A DNA stretch of 27,788 bases from Veillonellaceae bacterium (lineage in GTDB: Bacteria > Bacillota > Negativicutes > Veillonellales > Veillonellaceae): positions 1-27,788 of the forward strand of contig CAAFQR010000075.1 in assembly GCA_900765165.1 (NCBI GenBank). Reading direction: 5' to 3'. Position numbers and translations under genes: made by a program. The notes beneath the pieces are model-generated. The model was not told where the DNA came from and searched no databases. It saw only the letters and a list, made by a program, of their open reading frames with translations. Below are positions 6,993 to 14,469 of the stretch, in pieces; the stretch's first letter is position 1, and every line of letters begins with the position of its first letter.

Positions 6993-8474
6993 CTATAAAA
7001 TATGCATTTTTTGTGCTGCGTCAAATTCGTCCGTAATGGCTTGTTCCGGCGGAGCGTCTAACAAGCTTACCACGTAGATGGCAATAGCGGAGAAGAGGAA
7101 GCCTGGTACGATTTCATATAAGTCGAACCAAGCGAATTGTTTCCAAATCAAAACGGTTACGCCACCAACTACAACGCCGGCAATACAACCCTTGCGGGTC
7201 ATGCGACGCCAGAAGAGGGAAATGAGGATGGCCGGACCGAAGGCGGCACCAAAGCCAGCCCATGCGTAAGCTACCATTGTCAAAATGTAGCTGTTCGGGT
7301 CTAACGCGAGGAATAAGGCAATAGCGGCGATGATAAGCACCGTAATGCGGCTTACGAGGATTAACTCGCGGTCAGTGGTCTTGCGACCAATGAGGTTCTT
7401 GTACAAGTCCTGTGATACGGACGACGCCGTTACGAGGAGCTGTGCTGACGACGTACTCATGATGGCGGCCAATACGGCGGACCAGATGAGGCCGGCTAAG
7501 AACGGAGTAAAGAGAGTTTCACTCATTACGAGGAAAACAGTTTCGGATTGAGCACCATCAAGTGGTGTGGTTAAGTACACTTTACCCACAAGGCCAACCA
7601 ATACGGCAGCGGTCAGTGAAATAATAACCCAGGTCATAGCGATGTTCGTCGCTTTCTTTAATTCGCGGGCATCAGAGATGGCCATGAAGCGAACTAAGAT
7701 GTGCGGCTGACCGAAGTAACCAAGGCCCCAGGCTACGGAGGAAATGACGCCGATTACCAAGGTAAAGGTGTCTTTAGCCGGTCCGAAAATGGACAAGCCT
7801 TTCGGGAACTGCGTAGCGATTAAAGACGCTGTGTTAATTGGGCCATGGAGCATCATCATGCCCGTAACCGGTACGATGAGGATGGCGAAGAACATCATCA
7901 TCCCTTGGATGAAGTCCGTCCAGCTAACGGCGAGGAAGCCACCGAGGAAGGTGTAGAAAATTACAACGCCGGCGGTGATCAGCAAGGATGTTACATAATC
8001 TAAGCCGAAGATGGTGGTAAAGAGCTTACCACCGGCTACGAAGCCGGATGACGTGTAAATGAGGAAGAAGATTACGATGAAAATAGCGGATACAACCGGC
8101 AAGATACGCGTTGTGTCATGGAATCGGTTACGCAGGTAATCCGGAATGGTCAAGCTGTTGTTGGCCACTTCCGTGTGATTGCGCAAGCGCTTGGATACGA
8201 AGACCCAGTTGAGCCACGTACCGGCAGCGAGCCCGATAGCAATCCACATAGCGGAAATACCGGTGCTATACGCAAATCCTGGTAGCCCCATCAACATCCA
8301 GCCGCTCATGTCGGATGCTTCGGCACTCATCGAGGTAATCCATGGTCCAAGCTGACGACCACCTAAAATATAGTCGCTCAGATTCTTGGATTTTCGATAG
8401 TAGTACACACCAATGTACATCATGAGCCCCAAATACAGGGCGAAGGCAATTATAACCGATAATTGCGTGTGCAT
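6993..8474 (-). CDS. putP: Na+/proline symporter, PutP type (SSS family)
   Basis: A 493-residue sodium:solute symporter, close to the length of characterised PutP, with about 13 hydrophobic segments. The diagnostic stretch SAEASDMSGWMLMGLPG places an Asp at residue 55, the position of the Na+-coordinating Asp of E. coli PutP. TM9 carries STSSAQLLVTASSVSQDLYK, matching the conserved Ser/Thr sodium and substrate region. The protein should import proline with sodium. A related solute is possible, but the motifs are PutP-specific rather than pantothenate- or sugar-type. The ATG at 8474 is preceded by AGGGGGA at good spacing. It is a single-gene unit, divergent from recQ, with its own promoter at 8513 and terminator at 6926-6956. 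No proline dehydrogenase is in the window, so nutrient or osmotic use cannot be distinguished. Confidence 0.94.
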   Translation of the reverse strand: MHTQLSVIIAFALYLGLMMYIGVYYYRKSKNLSDYILGGRQLGPWITSMSAEASDMSGWMLMGLPGFAYSTGISAMWIAIGLAAGTWLNWVFVSKRLRNHTEVANNSLTIPDYLRNRFHDTTRILPVVSAIFIVIFFLIYTSSGFVAGGKLFTTIFGLDYVTSLLITAGVVIFYTFLGGFLAVSWTDFIQGMMMFFAILIVPVTGMMMLHGPINTASLIATQFPKGLSIFGPAKDTFTLVIGVISSVAWGLGYFGQPHILVRFMAISDARELKKATNIAMTWVIISLTAAVLVGLVGKVYLTTPLDGAQSETVFLVMSETLFTPFLAGLIWSAVLAAIMSTSSAQLLVTASSVSQDLYKNLIGRKTTDRELILVSRITVLIIAAIALFLALDPNSYILTMVAYAWAGFGAAFGPAILISLFWRRMTRKGCIAGVVVGGVTVLIWKQFAWFDLYEIVPGFLFSAIAIYVVSLLDAPPEQAITDEFDAAQKMHIL

Positions 8475-8512
8475 AGGAAAAGTCCCCCTTTTATATAATA
8501 TTGTATTTTCTT

Positions 8513-8521
8513 ATTGTATCA
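8513..8521 (-). promoter_or_regulatory. Extended -10 promoter for putP
   Basis: On the minus strand TGA-TACAAT forms an extended -10 with no good -35. It predicts a transcript start about 30 bases upstream of the putP ATG. Confidence 0.4.
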
Positions 8522-8637
8522 TAAACTACTGGTAAAGGACTATAGTATATATGATTTTTGAGTGAATATAATAGGAAAAAATAGTGCAGTTACACCGACT
8601 ATATCGGATTTATTCAATAGGCTTTATGACGTTTTTG

Positions 8638-8646
8638 TGGTATACT
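8638..8646 (+). promoter_or_regulatory. Extended -10 promoter for the recQ operon
   Basis: TGG-TATACT is a good extended -10 with no recognisable -35. It would give a leader of about 125 bases before recQ. Confidence 0.45.
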
Positions 8647-8678
8647 TATAAGACAAACTAGAACGAGTTATGACTATG

Positions 8679-8709
8679 GCGTTGCATTCGATTGGACACG
8701 AGGCAACGC
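8679..8709 (+). promoter_or_regulatory. Hairpin in the recQ leader
   Basis: GCGTTGC (8679-8685) pairs perfectly with GCAACGC (8703-8709), 17-base loop, followed by AGTTTT. The T run is short, so this may be a weak attenuator or only a structural element. Confidence 0.35.
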
Positions 8710-8776
8710 AGTTTTAATGTAGAACGTAATTTTATCGAGTTAGGTAAATATAAGCGATAGAATCGGTTTTGTAAGG

Positions 8777-10630
8777 ATGGTGATCGGAGTGGCACATAAG
8801 GCAGCAGAGGCGGCATTGGAGCGGTATTTTGGCTATCCGTCGTTCCGACCGGCGCAGGAAGTGCCGGTAGCATCGCTGTTGGCCAATGAAGATATTTTAG
8901 CTATCATGCCTACCGGTGCCGGTAAGTCCATTTGCTTTCAGATTCCGGCATTATTAAAGCAAGGCCTTACGGTGGTGTTTTCGCCGTTGATTTCACTCAT
9001 GCAGGACCAGGTAGCGGGCCTTCGCATGCAGAATATTCCTGCAGCGTTCATCAACAGCACGCTAGAACGCAATACGGCTAATCGCGTGCTCTACGAAGTG
9101 CGCCAAGGCCGCATCAAGCTACTCTATTTAGCACCGGAGCGCCTGGGCAGCGAGTCATTTCAGCAATTCTTACGAGAAATGCCGCTGGCGCAGATTATCA
9201 TCGATGAAGCGCACTGCGTGTCTCAATGGGGTCATGACTTTCGGCCATCGTACCAGCTCATTGGGCCGTTCTTGGATTCATTGCCGAAGCGCCCTGTAGT
9301 AGGGGCCTTCACGGCTAGTGCGACCCAAGAGGTTGAAGCGGACATGAAGCGCCTCTTAGGCCTTGAAAAGGCGCGGGTGCATGTAACGGGCTTTGACCGG
9401 CCTAACCTGTCCTTTTCTGTGGTCCATCCGGACAAGAAGCTCCCCTATGTGCTGGACTACGTGCGTAAGCGCCCCAATGATAACGGTGTTATTTATTGCT
9501 CTACCCGCAAGGACGTGGAAATGGTGTATGGCGAGCTGGTGAAGCGCGGCGTGGAAGCCGGCTATTATCATGGCGGTTTAGCCGATGAGGTGCGCAAGCA
9601 ACAGCAGGATTTGTACGCTTATGATAAAGTGAAGGTCATGGTGGCGACGAACGCCTTTGGCATGGGCATCGACAAGAGCGATGTGCGCTACGTGCTTCAT
9701 TACCAAATGCCGAGCACCATGGAAGGCTATTACCAGGAAGCGGGCCGTGCCGGTCGTGATGGCGCGCCGGCCGATTGCGTGCTGCTGTACAATGGCCGGG
9801 ATGTGATGATTCACAAATATTTAATCGAGCAGTCTGTGCAGGAGCCGAATCGCCGCCGCATTGAGCTTATGAAATTACAGCGCATGATTGACTATTGCTT
9901 TACCGGTCAGTGCTTGCGCCGGTATATGCTGTCCTATTTTGGCGAAAATGTGCCGTGGCAGCGCTGCGACCATTGCAGTACCTGCTTGGGGAAAGGCGCT
10001 GAACGAGACATGACGAAGGAAGCCCGGGCTATCATTCACGCCATCGACATGACGGAAGAGCGCTATGGCGCGTCCATGATTGCGGCCATCGTTGGCGGTG
10101 CGCGGACGGAGCGCGTGGTGCGCAGTGGTCTTGACCGCTTGCCCGTGTTCGGTTCCTTAGCCAGTCTCGACGATAGTGAAATAAAAGGCTTCATCAAGCA
10201 GCTGGTGGCTATGGGGTATTTGCAGAGCACTTATGGCAAGTATCCTATTTTACAGATTACGCCAGGCGGTGAAGAAGTGTTAGCCGGTCACAGCAAGGTG
10301 ACGGAAGTGCGCCGCGAAATCGTAAAGGTGCGCTCCGAAGCACCGCGGTCAGCTAATGGCGCTATGCATAAGCAAGCAAGCCGCACCTTGGCGGCGAAGG
10401 ATTCGCTCTTTGAACGACTGCGCCAGCTTCGCAAGCGTTTAGCAGCGGAAGCCGGCGTGCCGCCGTATCACATCTTCCCCGATACGGTGCTTATCGACAT
10501 GGCAGCTACCAAGCCGAAAACGCTGGCGCAGTTATTTCAGATAAAAGGGATTGGCGAAGTAAAATTAAAGAAATACGGATTGTCGTTTTTGCAGGTTATA
10601 ACAGGAGGTACCCATGAGTCGGGCAGATGA
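8777..10630 (+). CDS. recQ: ATP-dependent DNA helicase RecQ
   Basis: A 617-residue RecQ helicase, which unwinds DNA 3' to 5' in recombinational repair and fork restart. Motif 0 (FGYPSFRPAQ) is followed by Walker A TGAGKS at 46-51, the DEAH box at 143-146 (DEAHCVSQWGHDFRPSY) and motif VI GYYQEAGRAGRDG. Zinc-binding cysteines are C374, C397, C400 and C403. A winged-helix RQC region follows, and an HRDC domain (about 540-612) ends with a helix-hairpin-like IKGIGEVKLKKYG. The start is uncertain. ATG 8777 has TAAGG touching it, whereas GTG 8789 has AAGGATGG eight bases upstream and would remove only four residues. The stop lies 17 bases inside thyA, whose ribosome site is within the recQ 3' end, so translation of the two is probably coupled. 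Confidence 0.96.
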   Translation: MVIGVAHKAAEAALERYFGYPSFRPAQEVPVASLLANEDILAIMPTGAGKSICFQIPALLKQGLTVVFSPLISLMQDQVAGLRMQNIPAAFINSTLERNTANRVLYEVRQGRIKLLYLAPERLGSESFQQFLREMPLAQIIIDEAHCVSQWGHDFRPSYQLIGPFLDSLPKRPVVGAFTASATQEVEADMKRLLGLEKARVHVTGFDRPNLSFSVVHPDKKLPYVLDYVRKRPNDNGVIYCSTRKDVEMVYGELVKRGVEAGYYHGGLADEVRKQQQDLYAYDKVKVMVATNAFGMGIDKSDVRYVLHYQMPSTMEGYYQEAGRAGRDGAPADCVLLYNGRDVMIHKYLIEQSVQEPNRRRIELMKLQRMIDYCFTGQCLRRYMLSYFGENVPWQRCDHCSTCLGKGAERDMTKEARAIIHAIDMTEERYGASMIAAIVGGARTERVVRSGLDRLPVFGSLASLDDSEIKGFIKQLVAMGYLQSTYGKYPILQITPGGEEVLAGHSKVTEVRREIVKVRSEAPRSANGAMHKQASRTLAAKDSLFERLRQLRKRLAAEAGVPPYHIFPDTVLIDMAATKPKTLAQLFQIKGIGEVKLKKYGLSFLQVITGGTHESGR

Positions 10631-11405
10631 ACAATATTTGGATATAGTGGCGCGTATTTTGGATTCCGGTTACTATGCGAATAATCGCACCGGCGTGCCT
10701 ACCTATAAGTTACCGCATCAGATTATGCAGTTCGATTTGGCTGAGGAATTTCCAATTTTGACGACGAAGTTCGTCGCTTTTAAAACAGCGGTGAAGGAGC
10801 TTCTTTGGATTTGGCAGAAGCAGAGCAATGACGTGCGCGAATTGCAGAACATGGGCGTTCGCGTGTGGGATGAATGGATGCGCGAAGACGGTACCATCGG
10901 TAAAGCTTATGGCTATCAAATTGCAAAGTATAAGCAGCTTGATAATTTGCTGAAAATGCTGAAAGAAGATCCGCAGAGCCGACGCATGATTGTAACGCTA
11001 TGGAACATTGAAGATTTGCCGGATATGGCACTGCAGCCTTGTGCTTACGAAACGCTGTGGGACGTAACGGACGGCAAGCTCAATTGCATGCTCATTCAGC
11101 GCAGTGGCGACATGGGCCTCGGCGTACCTTTCAATTTGACGCAGTACGCTGTGTTGGTGTACTTAATTGCCAAGGTAAGTGGCCTTAAACCGGGTCAGTT
11201 CACGCATGTGATCAACAATGCCCATATTTACGAAAATCACGTAGAAGCGCTACGCACCCAGTTAGCTCGTCGTGACCAGGCCTTAGCAGCACCGCGCATT
11301 GTCATCGATGATGACGTAACGGATTTCTACGCCGTAACACCGGAGCAGATTCGCTTAGAAGGCTATGAACACTTAGGTAAATTGCCCATGGAGGTAGCCG
11401 TTTAA
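10614..11405 (+). CDS. thyA: Thymidylate synthase
   Basis: A 263-residue ThyA that methylates dUMP to dTMP with methylene-tetrahydrofolate, releasing dihydrofolate. The catalytic cysteine is C143 in LQPCAYETLWDV, and the dUMP-phosphate binding QRSGDMGLGVPFN motif and NNAHIYENH follow. The residue after the catalytic Cys is Ala instead of the His of E. coli ThyA; I recall other Firmicutes ThyA proteins varying at this position too, so this need not mean loss of activity. The ATG has AGGAGG five bases upstream. It overlaps recQ by 17 bases at the 5' end, and its TAA shares one base with the folA ATG (TAATG). The thyA-folA pairing is metabolically sensible because folA regenerates the folate oxidised by ThyA. 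Confidence 0.96.
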   Translation: MSRADEQYLDIVARILDSGYYANNRTGVPTYKLPHQIMQFDLAEEFPILTTKFVAFKTAVKELLWIWQKQSNDVRELQNMGVRVWDEWMREDGTIGKAYGYQIAKYKQLDNLLKMLKEDPQSRRMIVTLWNIEDLPDMALQPCAYETLWDVTDGKLNCMLIQRSGDMGLGVPFNLTQYAVLVYLIAKVSGLKPGQFTHVINNAHIYENHVEALRTQLARRDQALAAPRIVIDDDVTDFYAVTPEQIRLEGYEHLGKLPMEVAV

Positions 11406-11896
11406 TGATTGCCATTATCGTAGCAAAGGCGGCCAATAATGTTATTGGCAAGGACAACCAGTTGATTTGGCATTTGCCAAAGGATTTGAAATACTTTAAA
11501 GAATTGACTACCGGTCATATTATCGTCATGGGCCGCAAGACGCTAGAATCGCTGCCCTTTAAGCTGCCCAACCGGGAGCATTGGGTATTGACCCGTCAAG
11601 CGGACTATGTACCGCCTTATGAAGGGGTTCGTGTGTTCACGTCTGTTGATGAGCTTTTAGAAGCCACGAAGACGGCGGAAACGGTGTACTGCATTGGCGG
11701 CGCCGAAATTTACAAGGCCCTCATGCCCTATGCGGATATTTTGTATGTAACGGAAATTGACCAGGACTTCGATGGTGATGCGGTATTTCCTGACATCGAC
11801 CAAACGAAATTTACCATAACACGCAATGAAGACGGCAGTACCGATGAAAAGAATCCGTTGCCGTTCCGCTTTGTAACCTATGAACGCAATAAATAA
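11405..11896 (+). CDS. folA: Dihydrofolate reductase
   Basis: A 163-residue type I DHFR that reduces dihydrofolate to tetrahydrofolate with NADPH. Visible family features are the N-terminal MIAIIVAKAANNVIGKDNQL, the substrate loop IWHLPKDLKYF with the catalytic acid D27, the cofactor-binding MGRKTLESL and the YCIGGAEIYK segment. The start codon overlaps the thyA stop by one base, and GGAGG lies within the thyA 3' end, implying translational coupling. It completes the dTMP cycle with thyA. Nothing unusual in length or motifs. Confidence 0.96.
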   Translation: MIAIIVAKAANNVIGKDNQLIWHLPKDLKYFKELTTGHIIVMGRKTLESLPFKLPNREHWVLTRQADYVPPYEGVRVFTSVDELLEATKTAETVYCIGGAEIYKALMPYADILYVTEIDQDFDGDAVFPDIDQTKFTITRNEDGSTDEKNPLPFRFVTYERNK

Positions 11897-11934
11897 TCCT
11901 TATTTCACAGAATATGGAAGGAGTTAACACATAG

Positions 11935-14349
11935 ATGGCATTAAATGCGGCGGCAGTAATAGCCGCAGAATTAGGCGTAAAACCATGGCAGGTGCAGGCT
12001 GCCGTAGATTTATTGGATGGTGGCAACACGGTGCCGTTCATCGCTCGTTACCGCAAGGAAGCGACCGGCGAATTAAAGGATGAACAGCTTCGCACCGTGG
12101 AAGAACGATTGCAGTATTTGCGCAATTTGGAACAGCGCCGCGAAGAAATTTTGCGGTCCATTACGGAACAGGAAAAGCTGACGCCGGAATTGCAGGCGAA
12201 AATTGAAGCCGCTGTGAAATTACAAGAGCTGGAAGACTTGTATTTGCCGTACCGCCCGAAGAAGCGCACTCGCGCGTCCATTGCCCGCGACCGCGGCTTG
12301 GAACCGTTGGCGGCTATGCTGTTAGCACCGAAGGCTGACGTAGCTACGGCGGAAGAAGCGGCTGCGCCGTTTATTACCGATGAAGTGCCCACTGCCGCTG
12401 ATGCGCTGCAAGGAGCGATGGATATTATTGCCGAGGACATTAGCGACCGCGCCGATGTGCGTACGCTTTTGCGCGACCGCTTGTGGCAGGACGGCGTTTT
12501 GGCTACGGAATTGACCGGCGAAGACGAAGAGCTGCGCAAGCTCTATTTGCACTATGATAACAATGAAGAACCGGTTAAGCGCATGCCGTCGCACCGTATT
12601 TTGGCGGTAAACCGCGCCGAAAAGGCAGGGGCCTTGAAGGTGACGTTGAAGGCGCCGGAAGATGCCTATGTAGCGGCGATTGCGAAGATGATGCCCCGTC
12701 CTACCGACGTGTTTGCGTCTTATGTGGCTGATGCGGTGCGCGATTCCTACAAGCGCTTGTTGTTCCCGGCGTTGGAACGTGAACTGCGTAAGACCATGAC
12801 GGAACAGGCAGAAGAACAGGCTATTACCGTATTCGGCACGAACCTGAAGAACTTGCTTATGCAGCCGCCGTTGGCCGGTCATGTTATTATGGGCCTTGAC
12901 CCGGGGTATCGCATGGGATGTAAGATGGCCGTTATCGATGCGCAAGGCAATGTGCTGGACCAGGGCATTTACCACTTAACCAGCGGCCAAGCCGGCATGG
13001 ACCGCGCTCGTCGTGACATGGCTGAATGCATTCGTCGTAACGGCGTTACGCTGTTATCCATCGGTAACGGCACCGCGTCGTACGAAACGGAACAGTTCGT
13101 ATCGGAGCTTATCGAAAAGGAAAAGCTGAACTGCCACTATATTATTACTAATGAAGCAGGCGCATCGGTGTACTCCGCCTCGAAGCTGGCTATCGAAGAA
13201 TTGCCGGACTTAGACGTATCCATTCGTGGCGCCGTATCCATTGCGCGCCGCGTACAGGACCCGTTGGCCGAATCGGTAAAAATCGACCCGAAATCTATCG
13301 GCGTTGGTCAGTATCAGCATGACGTTAATCAGAAACAGTTGTCCGAAGCGTTGGACCGCGTCGTTGAAACCGTAGTTAACCATGTTGGTGTTGAGCTGAA
13401 CACGGCATCGCCGGCCATTTTGCAACACGTTGCCGGCATTAGCGCCGCAGTAGCAGGCAATATCGTCGAATACCGCAAGGAAATCGGCACCTTCAAATCC
13501 CGCAAGGAATTACTCAAGGTTAAGCGCTTAGGCCCTGCAGCGTTCACGCAGTGCGCCGGGTTCTTGCGCTTAAAGGACGGCACAGATCCGCTGGACAACA
13601 CGTCGGTGCATCCCGAATCCTACGGCATTGCGAAGGCCATCATCGAAAAGCTTGGCTTCCAGTTAGCCGATTTACGTGATAAGGAACGCCATGCGTCATT
13701 GCAGCTGAAATTACAAGACGCTAAGCCGGAAGCGCTGGCTCAGGAATTAGAAGCAGGCGTGCCAACGGTACGCGACATTATGGATGCATTAGCCAAACCG
13801 GGCCGTGACCCGCGTGAAGACTTGCCGGCACCGATGACGCGTAGCAGCATTATGAAGCTGGAAGACATTAAGGTGGGCACCGTTGTAAAAGGTACTGTTC
13901 ACAATGTAGTCGACTTTGGCGCTTTCGTCGACTTCGGCTTGAAGGTGAATGGCTTGCTCCATCGCAGTGAATTCTGTAACTACAACGAACATCCGTCGGA
14001 CAAGCTCGCCGTTGGTGACATTATCGAGGCCATGATTATTTCAGTAGAACCGGAACGCAATCGCATTGGTTTATCCAGCAAAGCGTTAAAAGGCGAATCG
14101 AAGGATGACAAGGCGAAAGGCGCCGGTCAGGGCAAGCAGAATCGCAACGACCGCAACGACCGTAACCGCAACGCCGGTAACCGCGGCAATCGCAACGGCG
14201 GCCAGAACAATGGTAATCGTAACAACAACCAGAATGGCGGCAATCGCAATGGCCGCAACAATAACGGCAACCGCAAAGGTCGTCGCGATGGCGATGGTTT
14301 GCATTTTGGAAATAATGATATTCGCATTACCTATAGCAAAAAATCATAA
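11935..14349 (+). CDS. tex: Tex-family S1 RNA-binding transcription accessory protein
   Basis: An 804-residue Tex protein, a cytoplasmic nucleic-acid binding factor related to eukaryotic Spt6. The Tex N-terminal helical region (VNPFIARYRKE-like text near residue 35) is followed by the YqgF-like domain near 317-450 (IMGLDPGYRMGCKMAVID). Helix-hairpin-helix repeats are near 490-560 (FKSRKELLKVKRLGPAAFTQ), and an S1 domain is at about 646-720 (GTVHNVVDFGAFVDFG). From about residue 723 it carries a low-complexity Arg/Asn/Gly-rich tail of some 65 residues, ending in a conserved-looking LHFGNNDIRITY. The AAGGAG site is 11 bases from the ATG, slightly long. It lies 38 bases after folA with no terminator seen, so it may be the last gene of the recQ transcript. 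Confidence 0.94.
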   Translation: MALNAAAVIAAELGVKPWQVQAAVDLLDGGNTVPFIARYRKEATGELKDEQLRTVEERLQYLRNLEQRREEILRSITEQEKLTPELQAKIEAAVKLQELEDLYLPYRPKKRTRASIARDRGLEPLAAMLLAPKADVATAEEAAAPFITDEVPTAADALQGAMDIIAEDISDRADVRTLLRDRLWQDGVLATELTGEDEELRKLYLHYDNNEEPVKRMPSHRILAVNRAEKAGALKVTLKAPEDAYVAAIAKMMPRPTDVFASYVADAVRDSYKRLLFPALERELRKTMTEQAEEQAITVFGTNLKNLLMQPPLAGHVIMGLDPGYRMGCKMAVIDAQGNVLDQGIYHLTSGQAGMDRARRDMAECIRRNGVTLLSIGNGTASYETEQFVSELIEKEKLNCHYIITNEAGASVYSASKLAIEELPDLDVSIRGAVSIARRVQDPLAESVKIDPKSIGVGQYQHDVNQKQLSEALDRVVETVVNHVGVELNTASPAILQHVAGISAAVAGNIVEYRKEIGTFKSRKELLKVKRLGPAAFTQCAGFLRLKDGTDPLDNTSVHPESYGIAKAIIEKLGFQLADLRDKERHASLQLKLQDAKPEALAQELEAGVPTVRDIMDALAKPGRDPREDLPAPMTRSSIMKLEDIKVGTVVKGTVHNVVDFGAFVDFGLKVNGLLHRSEFCNYNEHPSDKLAVGDIIEAMIISVEPERNRIGLSSKALKGESKDDKAKGAGQGKQNRNDRNDRNRNAGNRGNRNGGQNNGNRNNNQNGGNRNGRNNNGNRKGRRDGDGLHFGNNDIRITYSKKS

Positions 14350-14374
14350 CTTTTGGTGAAAAACCGAATTCTTA

Positions 14375-14383
14375 TGATATAAT
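14375..14383 (+). promoter_or_regulatory. Extended -10 promoter for cshA
   Basis: TGA-TATAAT, a consensus extended -10; the nearest -35-like match is TTGGTG at 14353 with a long 19-base spacer. The leader is about 80 bases. It contains a TACGG-TATC-CCGTA hairpin (14418-14431) that is mutually exclusive with GGTA/TACC plus CCC/GGG pairing up to 14449, just before the ribosome site. Confidence 0.6.
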
Positions 14384-14469
14384 GTAATAATACGAGAAAT
14401 AATGAGATGCGGGGGCTTACGGTATCCCGTACTGATATAGGGTATTACCAAGGAGGAAATATACACTCA

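Larger units (their letters stand above)
8475..8776. other. AT-rich divergent intergenic region, putP/recQ
   Basis: This 302-base gap contains no protein gene that I can support. It holds extended -10 promoters for putP (minus) and recQ (plus), a small CCGA-CTATA-TCGG dyad near 8595-8607, and a hairpin in the predicted recQ leader. Confidence 0.5.

Noticed and set aside
10614..11405. ThyA with Ala instead of His after the catalytic Cys, considered as an inactive enzyme.
   Set aside because: As I recall, Firmicutes ThyA proteins vary at this position, and all other active-site motifs are intact.
14086..14304. Minus-strand and other-frame open frames with Ile/Val/Ala repeats inside the tex 3' end.
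   Set aside because: They arise from reading the Arg/Asn/Gly codon repeats of the tex tail in other frames and have no ribosome site. Hydrophobic appearance is a by-product of repeat composition.
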